From assembly GCF_003367195.1 (NCBI RefSeq), contig NZ_QRGO01000002.1, positions 1-64,000 of the forward strand: DNA of 64,000 nt. Direction: 5' to 3'. Source of the DNA: Undibacter mobilis (lineage in GTDB: Bacteria; Pseudomonadota; Alphaproteobacteria; Rhizobiales; Xanthobacteraceae). Below, in pieces: positions 45,173-54,966 of the stretch (its first letter is position 1; every line of letters starts with the position of its first letter). The position numbers were made by a program, and so were the translations under genes. The notes under the pieces are model-generated. The model was not told the DNA's origin. It did no database searches and saw only the letters and a program-made list of their open reading frames with translations.

Positions 45173-46207
45173 ATGAACTTCGCCAGCGACAACACGGCCG
45201 GCGTCGCGCCCGAGATTATGGCGGCGCTGGCGCATGCCAACAATGGCTTCACGCTCGGCTATGGCAATGACGAGGCAACGCGCCGCGTCGAGAAGAAGTT
45301 CTGCGCGCTGTTCGAGCGCGACGTCGCGGTGTTCCTGGTGCCGACCGGCACCGTCGCCAATGCGCTGGCGCTGGCGCATGTGACGCCGCCTTGGGGCGCG
45401 GTGCTGTGCCATCAGAATTCGCATATCGCGGTCGACGAATGCGGCGCGCCGGAGTTCTTCGGCGGCGGCATCAAGCTTCTCGAGCTGCCCGGCGACAACG
45501 GCAAGATCGCGGCCGATACGCTGAAAGCCCGGCTCGGCAACAAGGCATCGTGGGGACCGCCGCATCACGTCGCACCGGCAGCTGTGTCGATCTCACAGGC
45601 ATCGGAATCCGGCACCATCTATCGCGTCGCGGATATCCGCGCACTCGCCGATATCGCGCACGAGCACGGGGCCGTGCTTCATATGGACGGCGCTCGCTTT
45701 GGCAATGCGCTGGTGCGGCTCAACGTGTCCGCCGCCGAGATGACCTGGAAGGCCGGCGTCGATGTGCTGTCGTTTGGCGCCACCAAATGCGGCGCCATGG
45801 CCGCAGAAGCCGTGATCTTCTTCGATCCGAAACGCGCCGAGGGCATGTCGGCGCGGCGCAAGCGCGGCGGCGCGCTGTTGTCCAAGCACCGCTTCATCGC
45901 TGCGCAGATGGAGGCGTTCCTCGACGGCGATCTATGGCTGCGCCTGGCGCGCCATGCCAACAGCATGGCGGATCGCTTGAGCGATGGCCTGACCAAGGCG
46001 GGCTTTGCGCCAGTCTGGCCGGTCGAGGCCAATGAAGTGTTCGCCGCCCTGCCCGTTGCTCTATGCGACAAATTGCAGGCCGCCGGCGCGGTGTTCTACC
46101 GCTGGGATGCGGACAATAAAGGCAATGTCATCGTGCGGCTGGTGACGTCGTTTCAGACGACGGTGGAAGAAGTGGACCGCTTCACGACACTCGTCAGCGC
46201 CGGTTAA
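45173..46207 (+). CDS. ltaE: low-specificity L-threonine aldolase
   Basis: A 344-residue PLP enzyme of the beta-eliminating lyase family that splits threonine or allo-threonine into glycine and acetaldehyde. The start NFASDNTAGVAPEIMAAL, PTGTVANALAL, LHMDGARFGNALV and the Schiff-base Lys205 in SFGATKCGAM are all present. It is last in the rnd-pxpA-ltaE run, with a 5-base gap from pxpA, and converges on ppx with 3 bases between stops. Confidence 0.92.
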   Translation: MNFASDNTAGVAPEIMAALAHANNGFTLGYGNDEATRRVEKKFCALFERDVAVFLVPTGTVANALALAHVTPPWGAVLCHQNSHIAVDECGAPEFFGGGIKLLELPGDNGKIAADTLKARLGNKASWGPPHHVAPAAVSISQASESGTIYRVADIRALADIAHEHGAVLHMDGARFGNALVRLNVSAAEMTWKAGVDVLSFGATKCGAMAAEAVIFFDPKRAEGMSARRKRGGALLSKHRFIAAQMEAFLDGDLWLRLARHANSMADRLSDGLTKAGFAPVWPVEANEVFAALPVALCDKLQAAGAVFYRWDADNKGNVIVRLVTSFQTTVEEVDRFTTLVSAG

Positions 46208-46210
46208 GCC

Positions 46211-47800
46211 TCAGGTCTCCACCACCGCTTCACGGCCAATGAGCCGCGCCAGCTGGCGCATACGGCCGGAGACGCGCTCAGTGAACAGTTTGGCGTAAGG
46301 GCCGGTCAGCTTGAGCACCAGCTTGCCGCGCACCACCCGCAGGGGCACGTGCGGCAGCACGCCGTCCTGTCCCGCGGTGAGAATGTAGGCCACCCGCATC
46401 GCCGCGCCGAGCACGCGAGCACGGTCGAGAATATAGGGCGTCGCCAGTTCGCGAATGCGCGACGGCAGTTCTTCCTCGTTCAATCCGGTGTGCCGCAGAA
46501 ACACCGACAACGCGATATAAGTGCGTGAAGGATGATCGATGGCGACGAACGGCCCGTGCGCGATGATGTTCATCGCCTGCTCGCCGCGATAATCCGGATG
46601 CGCACGCCAGCCGATATCGGCGAGCAGACACGCGGCATGGCGCAGCCGCTGTTCTTCCCCCGTTTCATCGAGACCCGACGAGGCGATGAAGCGGTCGGTC
46701 CATTCGATCAGCTCTTCGCCATGCCGAGGCGCGCGCGAACGCAGCACGTTGAGGTCGGCGGCGGCCGAGATGAGCGGATCACGGGCGCGCTCCGGAGCAT
46801 CGAGCAGCGAATAGAGCAGCCCCTCGCGTACGCCCATCGCCGAGATGATAACGTCTTTCGGCCGCAGGCTGCGCACCAGATTTTCCAGCACCAGCGCCGC
46901 GTAAGGCAGGAGCGGCCGGCGCGCCGAATTGACGACTTCGATCTTCGACAAGGTCTCGGTATCGACGCGATGCACCAGCCGCGAGAACTCCAGCGCCTCA
47001 CGCGCCGAGATGCGGTAATTGTGCATGACATGGAACGGATAGCCGGTCTGCCACATGTGCAACCGCGCCAGCGCACGCCAGGTGCCGCCGACGGCGTAGA
47101 AGGTGCGTCCCGTCCCCGCATTCATGATGTCGAGATCGGAGAAAGCCTGCTCGACGAGCTTCTCGGCTTTCTTGATCGAGCGCCCTGTCAGGTCCTGCAG
47201 CGCCAGCCCGCCGAGCGGCAAGGTCAGGCCACGGCGCACGCTGGCACCGCGCACGTCCACCAGTTCGAGCGAGCCGCCGCCGAGATCGCCGACGATACCG
47301 TCAGGCTTATGAATGCCGGAGACGACGCCAAAGGCCGTGAGCTGGGCCTCGCGCTTGCCGGAGAGAATTTCGATCTTGCTGCCGAGTATGCGTTCGGCCG
47401 CGGAGATGAAGGCACGGCCATTGCGGGCGTCGCGGCAGGCCGCGGTGGCGATCGGATAGATGGTGCGGACGTGCTGGATGTCGCACAGCGCCTTGAAGCG
47501 TACCAGCGCCCGCAGCGCGGTATCGATCGCATCCTGCGCCAGCAGGCCGGTGGTCTGCACTTGGCGGCCGAGACCGGCCAGCACCTTCTCGTTGAAGATC
47601 GGCGTCGGCGAGCGGGTCAGGCCTTCGTAGATGACGAGGCGCACCGAATTCGAGCCGACGTCGATGACGGCAATCGCCGGCCCGTGGTCGAGCCGGCCCT
47701 TCACCGATTCGGTTTTCCTCGCGCTTTTGATGGCCTTACGCGCCTTCGATGAGGCGGCGGATGAGGCTGCGCGGCGAGGAGTCCTTGAGCGATTTACCAC
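46211..47800 (-). CDS. ppx: exopolyphosphatase (Ppx/GppA family)
   Basis: A 529-residue Ppx/GppA enzyme that removes phosphate from polyphosphate ends, and possibly pppGpp. The actin-like ATPase core is clear: [17 protein letters not shown] near residue 43, [27 protein letters not shown] and an HD-like C-domain. The first 40 residues are Arg/Lys/Ser/Ala-rich. The ATG at 47800 overlaps the ppk 3' end by 65 bases; a GTG at 47704 would avoid this and remove the basic extension. Either way it is coupled to ppk, its opposing enzyme. Confidence 0.92.
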   Translation of the reverse strand: MVNRSRTPRRAASSAASSKARKAIKSARKTESVKGRLDHGPAIAVIDVGSNSVRLVIYEGLTRSPTPIFNEKVLAGLGRQVQTTGLLAQDAIDTALRALVRFKALCDIQHVRTIYPIATAACRDARNGRAFISAAERILGSKIEILSGKREAQLTAFGVVSGIHKPDGIVGDLGGGSLELVDVRGASVRRGLTLPLGGLALQDLTGRSIKKAEKLVEQAFSDLDIMNAGTGRTFYAVGGTWRALARLHMWQTGYPFHVMHNYRISAREALEFSRLVHRVDTETLSKIEVVNSARRPLLPYAALVLENLVRSLRPKDVIISAMGVREGLLYSLLDAPERARDPLISAAADLNVLRSRAPRHGEELIEWTDRFIASSGLDETGEEQRLRHAACLLADIGWRAHPDYRGEQAMNIIAHGPFVAIDHPSRTYIALSVFLRHTGLNEEELPSRIRELATPYILDRARVLGAAMRVAYILTAGQDGVLPHVPLRVVRGKLVLKLTGPYAKLFTERVSGRMRQLARLIGREAVVET

Positions 47801-49958
47801 GGCCCGACAAGCTCGGATTGGTCATGAAGTACTTGTGGGCGTTGAACGGTTCCTCGCCCGGCGCGGCCTTTATGCGCGTCGAGGAGCCGTCCGGCAAGAC
47901 CTTCCAGCTCTGCTCATTATCGCGCAGATTGGCGACCATGATCTGGCCCAAGACCTGCTCGTGGACGGTCGGATTGACGATCGGGCACAGCACCTCGACG
48001 CGGCGGTCGAGATTGCGCGGCATCATGTCGGCGGACGAAAAATAGAGCGCCGCCTTGGGGTGCGGCAGCACGTGACCGTCGCCGAAGCAGTAGATGCGCG
48101 CGTGCTCGAGGAACCGCCCGACAATGGACTTGGCGCGGATGTTCTCCGACAGCCCCGGCACGCCGGGCCGCAAACAACAAATGCCGCGCACCACGATATC
48201 GACCTGCACGCCGGCGGCCGAGGCATCGTACAGCGCGTCGATGATCTCCGGATCGACCAGCGAATTCATCTTCATCCAGATAGCGGCCGGCTTGCCGGCG
48301 CGCGCGTTGGCCGTCTCGCGCTTGATGTGATCGAGAATGCGGGCGCGCAAGGTCACCGGCGACATCGCCATGCGCTCAAGCTCGGCCGGCTCGGCATAGC
48401 CGGTGATGTAGTTGAAGATGCGCGCCACGTCGCGGGCGATCACCGGATCGGCGGTAAAGAACGACAGGTCGGTATAAATGCGCGCCGTCACCGGGTGATA
48501 ATTGCCGGTACCGACATGGCAATAAGTGGCGAGCGAGCCACCCTCCCGACGCACGACGAGAGACAACTTGGCGTGCGTCTTGAGTTCGATGAAACCGTAG
48601 ACCACCTGGACGCCGGCTCGTTCGAGATCGCGGGCCCAGCGAATATTGGCTTCCTCGTCGAAGCGGGCTTTCAGCTCGACCAGCGCGGTCACCGACTTGC
48701 CGGCTTCCGCCGCCTCGACCAGCGTCTTGACGATCGGGCTCTCCGCCGAGGTGCGATAGAGCGTTTGCTTGATAGCGACGACATTGGGATCGCGCGCCGC
48801 CTGCTGCAGGAACTGCACCACGACGTCGAACGACTCATAGGGGTGGTGGACGATCAGGTCCTTTTGCCGGATGGCGGCGAAGGCGTCGCCGCCGTGGTCG
48901 CGAATGCGCTCCGGATAGCGCGGATTGTACGGCGTGAATTCGAGATCGGCCCGCCCGACGCGCGTCAGTTGCGACAGATCGTTGAGCGCCAGAACGCCGT
49001 CGACGTTGAACACTTCGTCGTCCGCCACCGCCAACGCCCGCTGCACGAAGTCGCGCAACTCGGACGGCATGGCGGCGTCGAGCTCAAGGCGGATCACGGA
49101 GCCGCGGCGACGCTGCTTGAGCGCCGTCTCGAACTCGCGCACCAGGTCTTCGGCTTCTTCTTCGATTTCCAGATCGCTGTCGCGGATGACACGAAACGAG
49201 CCCGCGCCCTTCACCGTGTAACCGGGGAACAGCTTGCTGACATGCAGCGCGGTCGCCTCCTCCAGCGTGATCAGGCGCATGCCCTGATCGCTGGTCGCCG
49301 GCAACCGGATGAAGCGGTCGATCTTCTGCGGCATGCGGATCAGCGCGTTCATCAGCTTGCCATCGCGGCCGCGCGTGAGATGCAGCGCCATCGAGAAGCC
49401 GAGATTGGGGATGAACGGGAACGGATGCGCGGGGTCGATCGCCAGCGGCGTCAACAACGGAAAAACGTGCGTGAGGAAATGGTCTTCAAGCCAGATCTTC
49501 TCGTTCTTGGTAAGCTTGATGCCATCGACCAGCGTAACGCCGGCTTCGGCGAGATCCTCGCGCAACTCGATCCAGCGACGCTGCTGATCGTGGGCGAGCC
49601 GCGACACTGCCTCGCGGATTTGCGCCAGTTGCTCGGCCGGCGTCAGCCCTTCCGGGCTGCGGATGGTGATGCCCTGGCGCACCTGGCCCTTGAGGCCGGC
49701 GACGCGGACCATGAAGAATTCGTCGAGGTTGTTGGCCGAGATCGACAGGAAGCGCACCCGCTCCAGCAGCGGATGGTTCTCGTTGGCGGCCTCCTCAAGG
49801 ACGCGCCGGTTGAACTGCAGCCAGGAAATTTCGCGGTTGATGAAGCGTTCCGGGCGCTCGCGGACGGGCGGCTCGGCCGGCTCCGGCGCGGCCGCAACGG
49901 CCTTGGCCGCGGCGGCACTTTCGCGTTTGGAAACAGCAGCTTGTGTATCTTCTGTCAT
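47736..49958 (-). CDS. ppk: polyphosphate kinase 1
   Basis: PPK1 of 740 residues, which makes polyphosphate from ATP at the membrane. The N-domain carries [18 protein letters not shown]; the C-terminal phospholipase D-like half has the autophosphorylated His462 in [13 protein letters not shown] and the second His in [16 protein letters not shown], followed by the ALFRT-like SDLIV helices. The first 35 residues are an Ala/Glu/Pro linker. It is upstream of ppx on the same strand and 107 bases after hdaA. Confidence 0.97.
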   Translation of the reverse strand: MTEDTQAAVSKRESAAAAKAVAAAPEPAEPPVRERPERFINREISWLQFNRRVLEEAANENHPLLERVRFLSISANNLDEFFMVRVAGLKGQVRQGITIRSPEGLTPAEQLAQIREAVSRLAHDQQRRWIELREDLAEAGVTLVDGIKLTKNEKIWLEDHFLTHVFPLLTPLAIDPAHPFPFIPNLGFSMALHLTRGRDGKLMNALIRMPQKIDRFIRLPATSDQGMRLITLEEATALHVSKLFPGYTVKGAGSFRVIRDSDLEIEEEAEDLVREFETALKQRRRGSVIRLELDAAMPSELRDFVQRALAVADDEVFNVDGVLALNDLSQLTRVGRADLEFTPYNPRYPERIRDHGGDAFAAIRQKDLIVHHPYESFDVVVQFLQQAARDPNVVAIKQTLYRTSAESPIVKTLVEAAEAGKSVTALVELKARFDEEANIRWARDLERAGVQVVYGFIELKTHAKLSLVVRREGGSLATYCHVGTGNYHPVTARIYTDLSFFTADPVIARDVARIFNYITGYAEPAELERMAMSPVTLRARILDHIKRETANARAGKPAAIWMKMNSLVDPEIIDALYDASAAGVQVDIVVRGICCLRPGVPGLSENIRAKSIVGRFLEHARIYCFGDGHVLPHPKAALYFSSADMMPRNLDRRVEVLCPIVNPTVHEQVLGQIMVANLRDNEQSWKVLPDGSSTRIKAAPGEEPFNAHKYFMTNPSLSGRGKSLKDSSPRSLIRRLIEGA

Positions 49959-50065
49959 GTTAACGCTGAACCTGAGGCGGACCGTTGATAGGCCACGATC
50001 ATGGTCCCGGCATGACATTCGGCGCCGGGGTGAGGCTTCCCGTCAAGCACCTTAGGCCAAGGGCG

Positions 50066-50785
50066 TTAAGTCGCCCTGAACAGCTCCGCGGCCAGCGCCC
50101 GGGTCACGGGCCGCTGGCGGCGCAGCGCCTCCTCGTCCAGTTCCGCCACCGCCCGGTGCGCTCCGGCGAACGACCGCTCGATGCGGTTGGCGAGGAAATT
50201 GACCAGCGCCGCATCGACAGCCAGTTGCCGGTCGGCGGCCAGCTTGAAGAGAAGCGCGCGCAGCATCTCGTCATCGGGCGCTTCGAGTTCGACGACCGGC
50301 AGCATGCGCAGGCGCGATTGCAAGTCGCGGATGTGCACCGGCAAGGACGGCGGCGACACGCGCGAGGTGAACAGGATGTCGGCCCCCTCCTCGCGCGCCA
50401 GGTTGATCAGATGGAACAGGGCGCGCTCGTCGAGCGCATGTCCGTCGCCATCGCGCGTGTCGAGGTCCTCCACGACCAGAGCGCCGGTCGCCAGCGATTG
50501 CGGCAGATCGGTTTCACCAAGCCGCCGCGCCGAGATCACGCGCGCGCCGCTGAGCTCCGCCCAGATGGCGGCAAGATGGCTCTTGCCCGAGCCTTCCGGT
50601 CCGATCAGCGCGATCAGCCGGCTCGGCCAGTCCGGCCAGCGCTCGACCAGCGCCAGCGCCTTGGCATTCGATGGCCCTTCGAGAAAATCCTCGCGCGCAT
50701 AGGAGATGGCATGGTCGAGCGCGAGCACAAGCTGGCGCGGCGCGTCCACGCGCTCCAGGTCCTCGCTATCGTGACGCATGGACAT
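50066..50785 (-). CDS. hdaA: DnaA-related regulator HdaA
   Basis: A 239-residue AAA-type protein related to the ATPase domain of DnaA. The P-loop is GPEGSGKSHLAAIW, the Walker B-like ALVVEDLDTRDGDG and the sensor region ILFTSRVSPPSLPV follow, and LQSRLRMLPVVELEAPDDE is HdaA-like. In alphaproteobacteria HdaA, with the sliding clamp, turns DnaA-ATP into DnaA-ADP and limits replication starts. A QLxLxL-type clamp motif is at the N-terminus (RQLVLAL). It lies 11 bases after the AI-2E gene. Two start codons 6 bases apart are possible. Confidence 0.93.
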   Translation of the reverse strand: MSMRHDSEDLERVDAPRQLVLALDHAISYAREDFLEGPSNAKALALVERWPDWPSRLIALIGPEGSGKSHLAAIWAELSGARVISARRLGETDLPQSLATGALVVEDLDTRDGDGHALDERALFHLINLAREEGADILFTSRVSPPSLPVHIRDLQSRLRMLPVVELEAPDDEMLRALLFKLAADRQLAVDAALVNFLANRIERSFAGAHRAVAELDEEALRRQRPVTRALAAELFRAT

Positions 50786-50796
50786 GCCGGCGCTGC

Positions 50797-51897
50797 TTAT
50801 TTTGTTGGATCGCCCGTATAGAACGGGCTTTCGAGATAGCGCCGGAGTGCGAAGCGTACCAGCACGCCGATGGTGGCGGACACCGGCACGGCAACCAGCA
50901 GACCGACGAAGCCGAACAGGTAGCCGAAGGCGAGCAGCGCGAAGATCACCCACACCGGATGCAGGCCGGCGCTTTCACCGACCAGCTTCGGCGACAGCAC
51001 ATTACCCTCGATGAACTGGCCGACGAAGAAGATGACGATGACGACAACGATCCAGGTGTAGTCCGGCCAGAACTGCGCCACCGCGACGCCGACCGACAGG
51101 ACGAGACCGGTCATCGAGCCGACATAGGGAATGAATGTGATGAGGCCGGAGATCAGCCCGATCAGCAGGCCGAAATTGAGTCCCGTCAGCGTCAGCGCCA
51201 CGGCATAGAAGGTGCCGAGGATAAGACACACCGCAGCCTGGCCGCGCACGAAGCCGGCGATCGCCCGATCGGTTTCGTGCGCCAACTGATGCACGGTGTC
51301 GCGCTGGCGCACCGGAATCCAGCTATCGACCGCGTTGACCATCCGGTGCCAGTCATACAGCAGATAGAAGGCAACGACCGGAGTCACCACGATCAGCGAG
51401 AACAGCGACACAATGGCCCGGCCGCCGGACCAGAGCCCGGTCAGGAAGGTGGTGATCCAGCCGGCACCTTGCGTCACCAGATCGCTGATGCCCTTGTCGC
51501 TGCCGATGCCGCTGCCGAGCAGCTTGTTGAGCCACGGAATGCCCGGGTCGCTGACCAGCGAGCGCAGCTTGGTGACGTAAGTCGGAATATTCTGGATCAG
51601 CGCGCCGAGCTGCCCCCCGAGCAGCGGCAGAATGAGCAACAGCACCAGCACGATCAGCAGCACCACCAAAGTGATAATGCCGAGCGCCGCGACCATGCGG
51701 TTGACGCCCATGCGCTCGAGACGGTCGGTAAGTGGCGCCAGAAAATAGGCAATGGCCAGGCCGGCGATGAATGGCAGCAGGATGTCGGCCAGCAGCCACA
51801 GCAGCAGCACGAAGATCGCCAGCGCCACCAGCCAGAACGTCATCTGGCGTTGCAGGGTCAAGCCACCATTCGGCGGACTCGCTTCCGGGCCGGTCAC
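50797..51897 (-). CDS. AI-2E family transporter (permease)
   Basis: A 366-residue inner membrane protein with about eight helices in the AI-2E/TqsA (PerM) pattern. Two N-terminal helices, a long extramembrane region (residues 75-190), then the conserved core with FVRGQAAVCLILGTFYAVAL, GLISGLITFIPYVGS and EGNVLSPKLVGESAGLHPVWV. The cargo is unknown for most members. The GTG start at 51897 overlaps the upstream TGA as GTGA, so it is translated with the phosphatidyltransferase. Confidence 0.9.
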   Translation of the reverse strand: MTGPEASPPNGGLTLQRQMTFWLVALAIFVLLLWLLADILLPFIAGLAIAYFLAPLTDRLERMGVNRMVAALGIITLVVLLIVLVLLLILPLLGGQLGALIQNIPTYVTKLRSLVSDPGIPWLNKLLGSGIGSDKGISDLVTQGAGWITTFLTGLWSGGRAIVSLFSLIVVTPVVAFYLLYDWHRMVNAVDSWIPVRQRDTVHQLAHETDRAIAGFVRGQAAVCLILGTFYAVALTLTGLNFGLLIGLISGLITFIPYVGSMTGLVLSVGVAVAQFWPDYTWIVVVIVIFFVGQFIEGNVLSPKLVGESAGLHPVWVIFALLAFGYLFGFVGLLVAVPVSATIGVLVRFALRRYLESPFYTGDPTK

Positions 51898-52439
51898 GAA
51901 TGCGCCTTCGGGGAATTCATGTGTCGGACCCAGTCGTTGAGATAGGCGGCGATCGACAGCAGCGTCAGCACCGCGACCGCCCCCATCAGGACCGCTCGCA
52001 GCGTCGGCACCTGGATATTGAAGCCGAGCGAGCCGAGCACCACGCAGGCGAAGGCAATCTGCGCCACGGTGTTCAGCTTCGACACCCACAGCGGTTTGAT
52101 CTTGAGCGGGTTATCCATGAGCCAGGACAAGATGATGCCTCCGACGATCAGGATATCCCGCGACACCACCAGGATCACCAGCCAAAGCGGGATGTCCCCG
52201 TTGATCCCAAGCGTCAGGTAGATCGACACGATCAGCGCCTTGTCCGCCAAGGGGTCGAGATAGGCGCCAAGTTCCGTGGTCATGCCAAAACGCTTGGCCA
52301 GGAAGCCATCGACGGCATCGCTGACGCCGGCGACCAGAAACAGGACGAAGGCGATCCACATCGTATGGGAGGCAATCGCCCAGACGACGAGAGGCACCAT
52401 GAAGATACGCGCCAGCGTAATAAGGTTCGGAATGCTCAA
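51894..52439 (-). CDS. CDP-alcohol phosphatidyltransferase (PgsA-like)
   Basis: A 181-residue integral membrane enzyme with six predicted helices. The signature is complete: DAVDGFLAKRFGMTTELGAY followed by LDPLADKAL, giving the acidic residues that hold two metals and the CDP group. Length and sequence are close to PgsA and the cardiolipin-synthase-like branch, so it makes phosphatidylglycerol phosphate or a related lipid. It is first in the minus-strand run ending at ppx and divergent from purM. Confidence 0.9.
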   Translation of the reverse strand: MSIPNLITLARIFMVPLVVWAIASHTMWIAFVLFLVAGVSDAVDGFLAKRFGMTTELGAYLDPLADKALIVSIYLTLGINGDIPLWLVILVVSRDILIVGGIILSWLMDNPLKIKPLWVSKLNTVAQIAFACVVLGSLGFNIQVPTLRAVLMGAVAVLTLLSIAAYLNDWVRHMNSPKAHS

Positions 52440-52605
52440 AGCCAGGCCCGGCTCACGTCACGCCCCCGGCACGGGGCCACTTCGGAAGGATATCCAACGG
52501 GCGGAGTATAACGGCGCGGGTGCCATTGCGCGAAGGTCCTTTTCGACGTAAGCGACGGCTAAATGTTGACAGGCGCGCGCTATTTTGCCGCCCCGGAGAG
52601 ACAGG

Positions 52606-53688
52606 ATGGCGGACAAGGCCCCGAATGAGCCCGGCCTGACCTATGCTCAGGCGGGCGTCGATATCGACGCCGGAAACCGGATGGTGGACCTGATCAAGCC
52701 ACTGGTCCGCGCCACGGCCCGGCCCGGCGCCGACGCCGAAATCGGCGGATTTGGCGGCCTGTTCGACCTGAAACGCGCCGGTTACAAGGACCCGATCCTG
52801 GTCGCCGCCAATGACGGGGTCGGCACCAAGGTCAAGATCTCCATCGAAACCGGGCGCCACGACACCATCGGCATCGACCTTGTCGCAATGAGCGTCAACG
52901 ACCTCGTGGTCCAAGGCGCCGAGCCCCTCTTCTTCCTCGACTATTACGCCACCGGACGGCTGGAGCCGGAAATCGGCGCCGCCGTGGTCGCCGGTATCTC
53001 CGTCGGCTGCCGGGACGCCGGCTGCGCCCTTATTGGCGGCGAGACCGCCGAGATGCCCGGCCTCTATCAGGGCGACGATTACGACCTCGCCGGCTTTGCC
53101 GTCGGCGCCGTCGAGCGCGGTGAGGTGCTGCCGCGACCGGACATCGCCGAAGGCGACGTCATCCTCGGCCTCGCCTCCTCCGGCGTGCATTCGAATGGCT
53201 ATTCGCTGGTGCGCAAGGTGGTGGCCAAGAGCGGATTGCTGTGGAGCACATCGGCGCCGTTCGCGCCCGAGAAGTCGCTCGGCGAAGCCATCCTGACGCC
53301 GACGCGCATCTATGTGAAATCCTGCCTTGCCGCGATCCGCGCCACCAAGGCCGTCAAAGGTCTCGCCCATATCACCGGCGGCGGCTTCCCCGACAACATC
53401 CCGCGCGTGCTCCCAAAGAGCCTCGGCGCCCGCATTGACCTAACCAAAGTCAACGCGCCGCCGGTGTTCCGCTGGCTGGCGCAGGTTGGCAATATCGCGC
53501 CGAACGAAATGCTGCGCACCTTCAATTGCGGCGTCGGCATGATCGTCGTCGTCGCCCCGAAGGACGCGGCCGCGGTGACCGACGCCTTTGCCAAAGCCGG
53601 CGAGAAGGTCGCGGCCATCGGCAGCGTCATTCGCGCCAACGGCAATGAGCGCGTCATCTATGACGGCGCCCTCGATCTCAAGTTGTAA
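52606..53688 (+). CDS. purM: phosphoribosylformylglycinamidine cyclo-ligase
   Basis: AIR synthetase of 360 residues, the fifth step of purine synthesis. The family's [18 protein letters not shown] opening, [49 protein letters not shown] and [13 protein letters not shown] are all present. Length is normal. GGAGAG lies before the ATG at 52606. It is followed by purN, the usual pairing, and divergent from the phosphatidyltransferase gene. Confidence 0.97.
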   Translation: MADKAPNEPGLTYAQAGVDIDAGNRMVDLIKPLVRATARPGADAEIGGFGGLFDLKRAGYKDPILVAANDGVGTKVKISIETGRHDTIGIDLVAMSVNDLVVQGAEPLFFLDYYATGRLEPEIGAAVVAGISVGCRDAGCALIGGETAEMPGLYQGDDYDLAGFAVGAVERGEVLPRPDIAEGDVILGLASSGVHSNGYSLVRKVVAKSGLLWSTSAPFAPEKSLGEAILTPTRIYVKSCLAAIRATKAVKGLAHITGGGFPDNIPRVLPKSLGARIDLTKVNAPPVFRWLAQVGNIAPNEMLRTFNCGVGMIVVVAPKDAAAVTDAFAKAGEKVAAIGSVIRANGNERVIYDGALDLKL

Positions 53689-53692
53689 CGCG

Positions 53693-54346
53693 ATGCCCAA
53701 GAAGCGCGTCGCCGTTCTGATTTCCGGCCGCGGCTCGAACATGGCGGCGCTGATCGAGGCCGCAAAGGCACCGGACTATCCCGCGGAGATCGTGCTCGTC
53801 CTCGCCAACATCGCGGATGCCGGCGGGCTCGAGACGGCGCGCAACAACGGCATCGAAACCGCCGTCGTCGATCATAAGGCTTTCGGCAAAGATCGCGCCG
53901 CCTTCGATCGCGCCATGCACGACGTGCTCGTCGCGCACAACATCGAGCTGGTCTGCCTCGCCGGCTTCATGCGTCTCCTGACGCCGCAATTCGTGGCGCA
54001 GTGGAACGAGCGCATGCTCAACATCCACCCTGCTCTCCTGCCCGCCTTCAAGGGCCTCGACACGCACAAGCGCGCGCTCGACGCGAAGGCCAAGGTTCAT
54101 GGCGCCACAGTGCATTTCGTCGTGCCGGAAATGGACGCCGGGCCGATCATCATGCAGGGCGCGGTTGTCGTGCGTGATGACGACACCGAAGCCACGCTCG
54201 CCGCGCGCGTGCTCAAAGTCGAACACACCATCTATCCCGCGGCGCTGAAGCTCGTTGCCGAAGATCGCGTCAAGGTTGCCGATGGCCGTTGTCTGATCGA
54301 CGGCGTTGCGGTGCCGGATGCAGACGCGCTCACGCCTGCGGCGTAA
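53693..54346 (+). CDS. purN: phosphoribosylglycinamide formyltransferase
   Basis: GAR transformylase of 217 residues, which uses 10-formyl-THF at the third step of purine synthesis. VLISGRGSNMAALIEAAK binds the phosphate, and the catalytic Asn-His and Asp are in MLNIHPALLPAFKG and VVPEMDAGPIIMQGAV. The ATG at 53693 follows the purM stop by 4 bases, so the two are one operon. The C-terminal 20 residues are beyond the conserved core. Confidence 0.96.
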   Translation: MPKKRVAVLISGRGSNMAALIEAAKAPDYPAEIVLVLANIADAGGLETARNNGIETAVVDHKAFGKDRAAFDRAMHDVLVAHNIELVCLAGFMRLLTPQFVAQWNERMLNIHPALLPAFKGLDTHKRALDAKAKVHGATVHFVVPEMDAGPIIMQGAVVVRDDDTEATLAARVLKVEHTIYPAALKLVAEDRVKVADGRCLIDGVAVPDADALTPAA

Positions 54347-54456
54347 CGCCACGCACTAACACCGGCGTAACTGGCCACACGTTTTTGTGACTTGGACGTG
54401 GGGCCGCGCACTTCTAGTCCCAACGTCCTACTGCGACTCAAGGGGACAACAACAGA

Positions 54457-54912
54457 ATGCTTACTCGCAATAACGAAACTCGTCTGCTCATTCCCGGCCT
54501 TTCCGGCTTTTACGCCGCGATGGAGCCTATCGCCTATACGCTCGTACGTGTTGTCTTGGGCCTCGTCCTGTTCATGCACGGCTGGCAGAAGGTGAACACT
54601 TTCGGCCTCGACAAGGTCAGCACAGCCTTTGCCACCAATTACGGACTGCCGGGTGCCTCGGCCTATCTTGTTGCGTTTGTCGAGTTGATTGGCGGCGCCG
54701 CCATCCTGATCGGCCTATTCACGCGCTTCTTTGCCTCGGCCTCGGCCATTCTCCTGCTGGTCGCGATGTTTGCCGCGCACTGGGCCAAGGGATTCTACGC
54801 CGGCCAGGGCGGCTACGAGTTCGCGCTGACGCTCGGCATCGTGGCCTTCTTCATCGCCATTCGCGGCGGCGGCCGTTATTCGGTCGACGCCAAGATCGGC
54901 AAAGAGCTGTAA
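54457..54912 (+). CDS. DoxX family membrane protein
   Basis: A 151-residue protein with four membrane helices, at about residues 26-46, 66-88, 90-108 and 118-136. LVRVVLGLVLFMHGWQKV, LVAFVELIGGAAILIGLFTR and AHWAKGFYAGQGGYEFAL are DoxX landmarks. DoxX-type proteins are implicated in redox or thiol stress at the membrane, but activity is unknown for most. AAGGGGA precedes the ATG. Monocistronic, ending near a palindromic repeat. Confidence 0.88.
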   Translation: MLTRNNETRLLIPGLSGFYAAMEPIAYTLVRVVLGLVLFMHGWQKVNTFGLDKVSTAFATNYGLPGASAYLVAFVELIGGAAILIGLFTRFFASASAILLLVAMFAAHWAKGFYAGQGGYEFALTLGIVAFFIAIRGGGRYSVDAKIGKEL

Positions 54913-54923
54913 GGCTCACCTCA

Positions 54924-54964
54924 GTCATTCCGGACGCGCGCACAAGCGCGCGGCCCGGAATGAC
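54924..54964. repeat. palindromic repeat, GTCATTCCGG family
   Basis: GTCATTCCGG (54924-54933) and CCGGAATGAC (54955-54964) enclose an inner GCGCGC/GCGCGC stem with an ACAA loop. It lies between the convergent DoxX and molybdopterin oxidoreductase genes and may act as a two-way transcript end. Confidence 0.85.
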
Positions 54965-54966
54965 CG

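Noticed and set aside
47631..49988. 785-codon open frame on the plus strand opposite ppk and ppx
   Set aside because: It mirrors ppk and ppx codon structure, has an Arg/His/Asp-rich composition and no ribosome site; the minus strand encodes recognisable enzymes.
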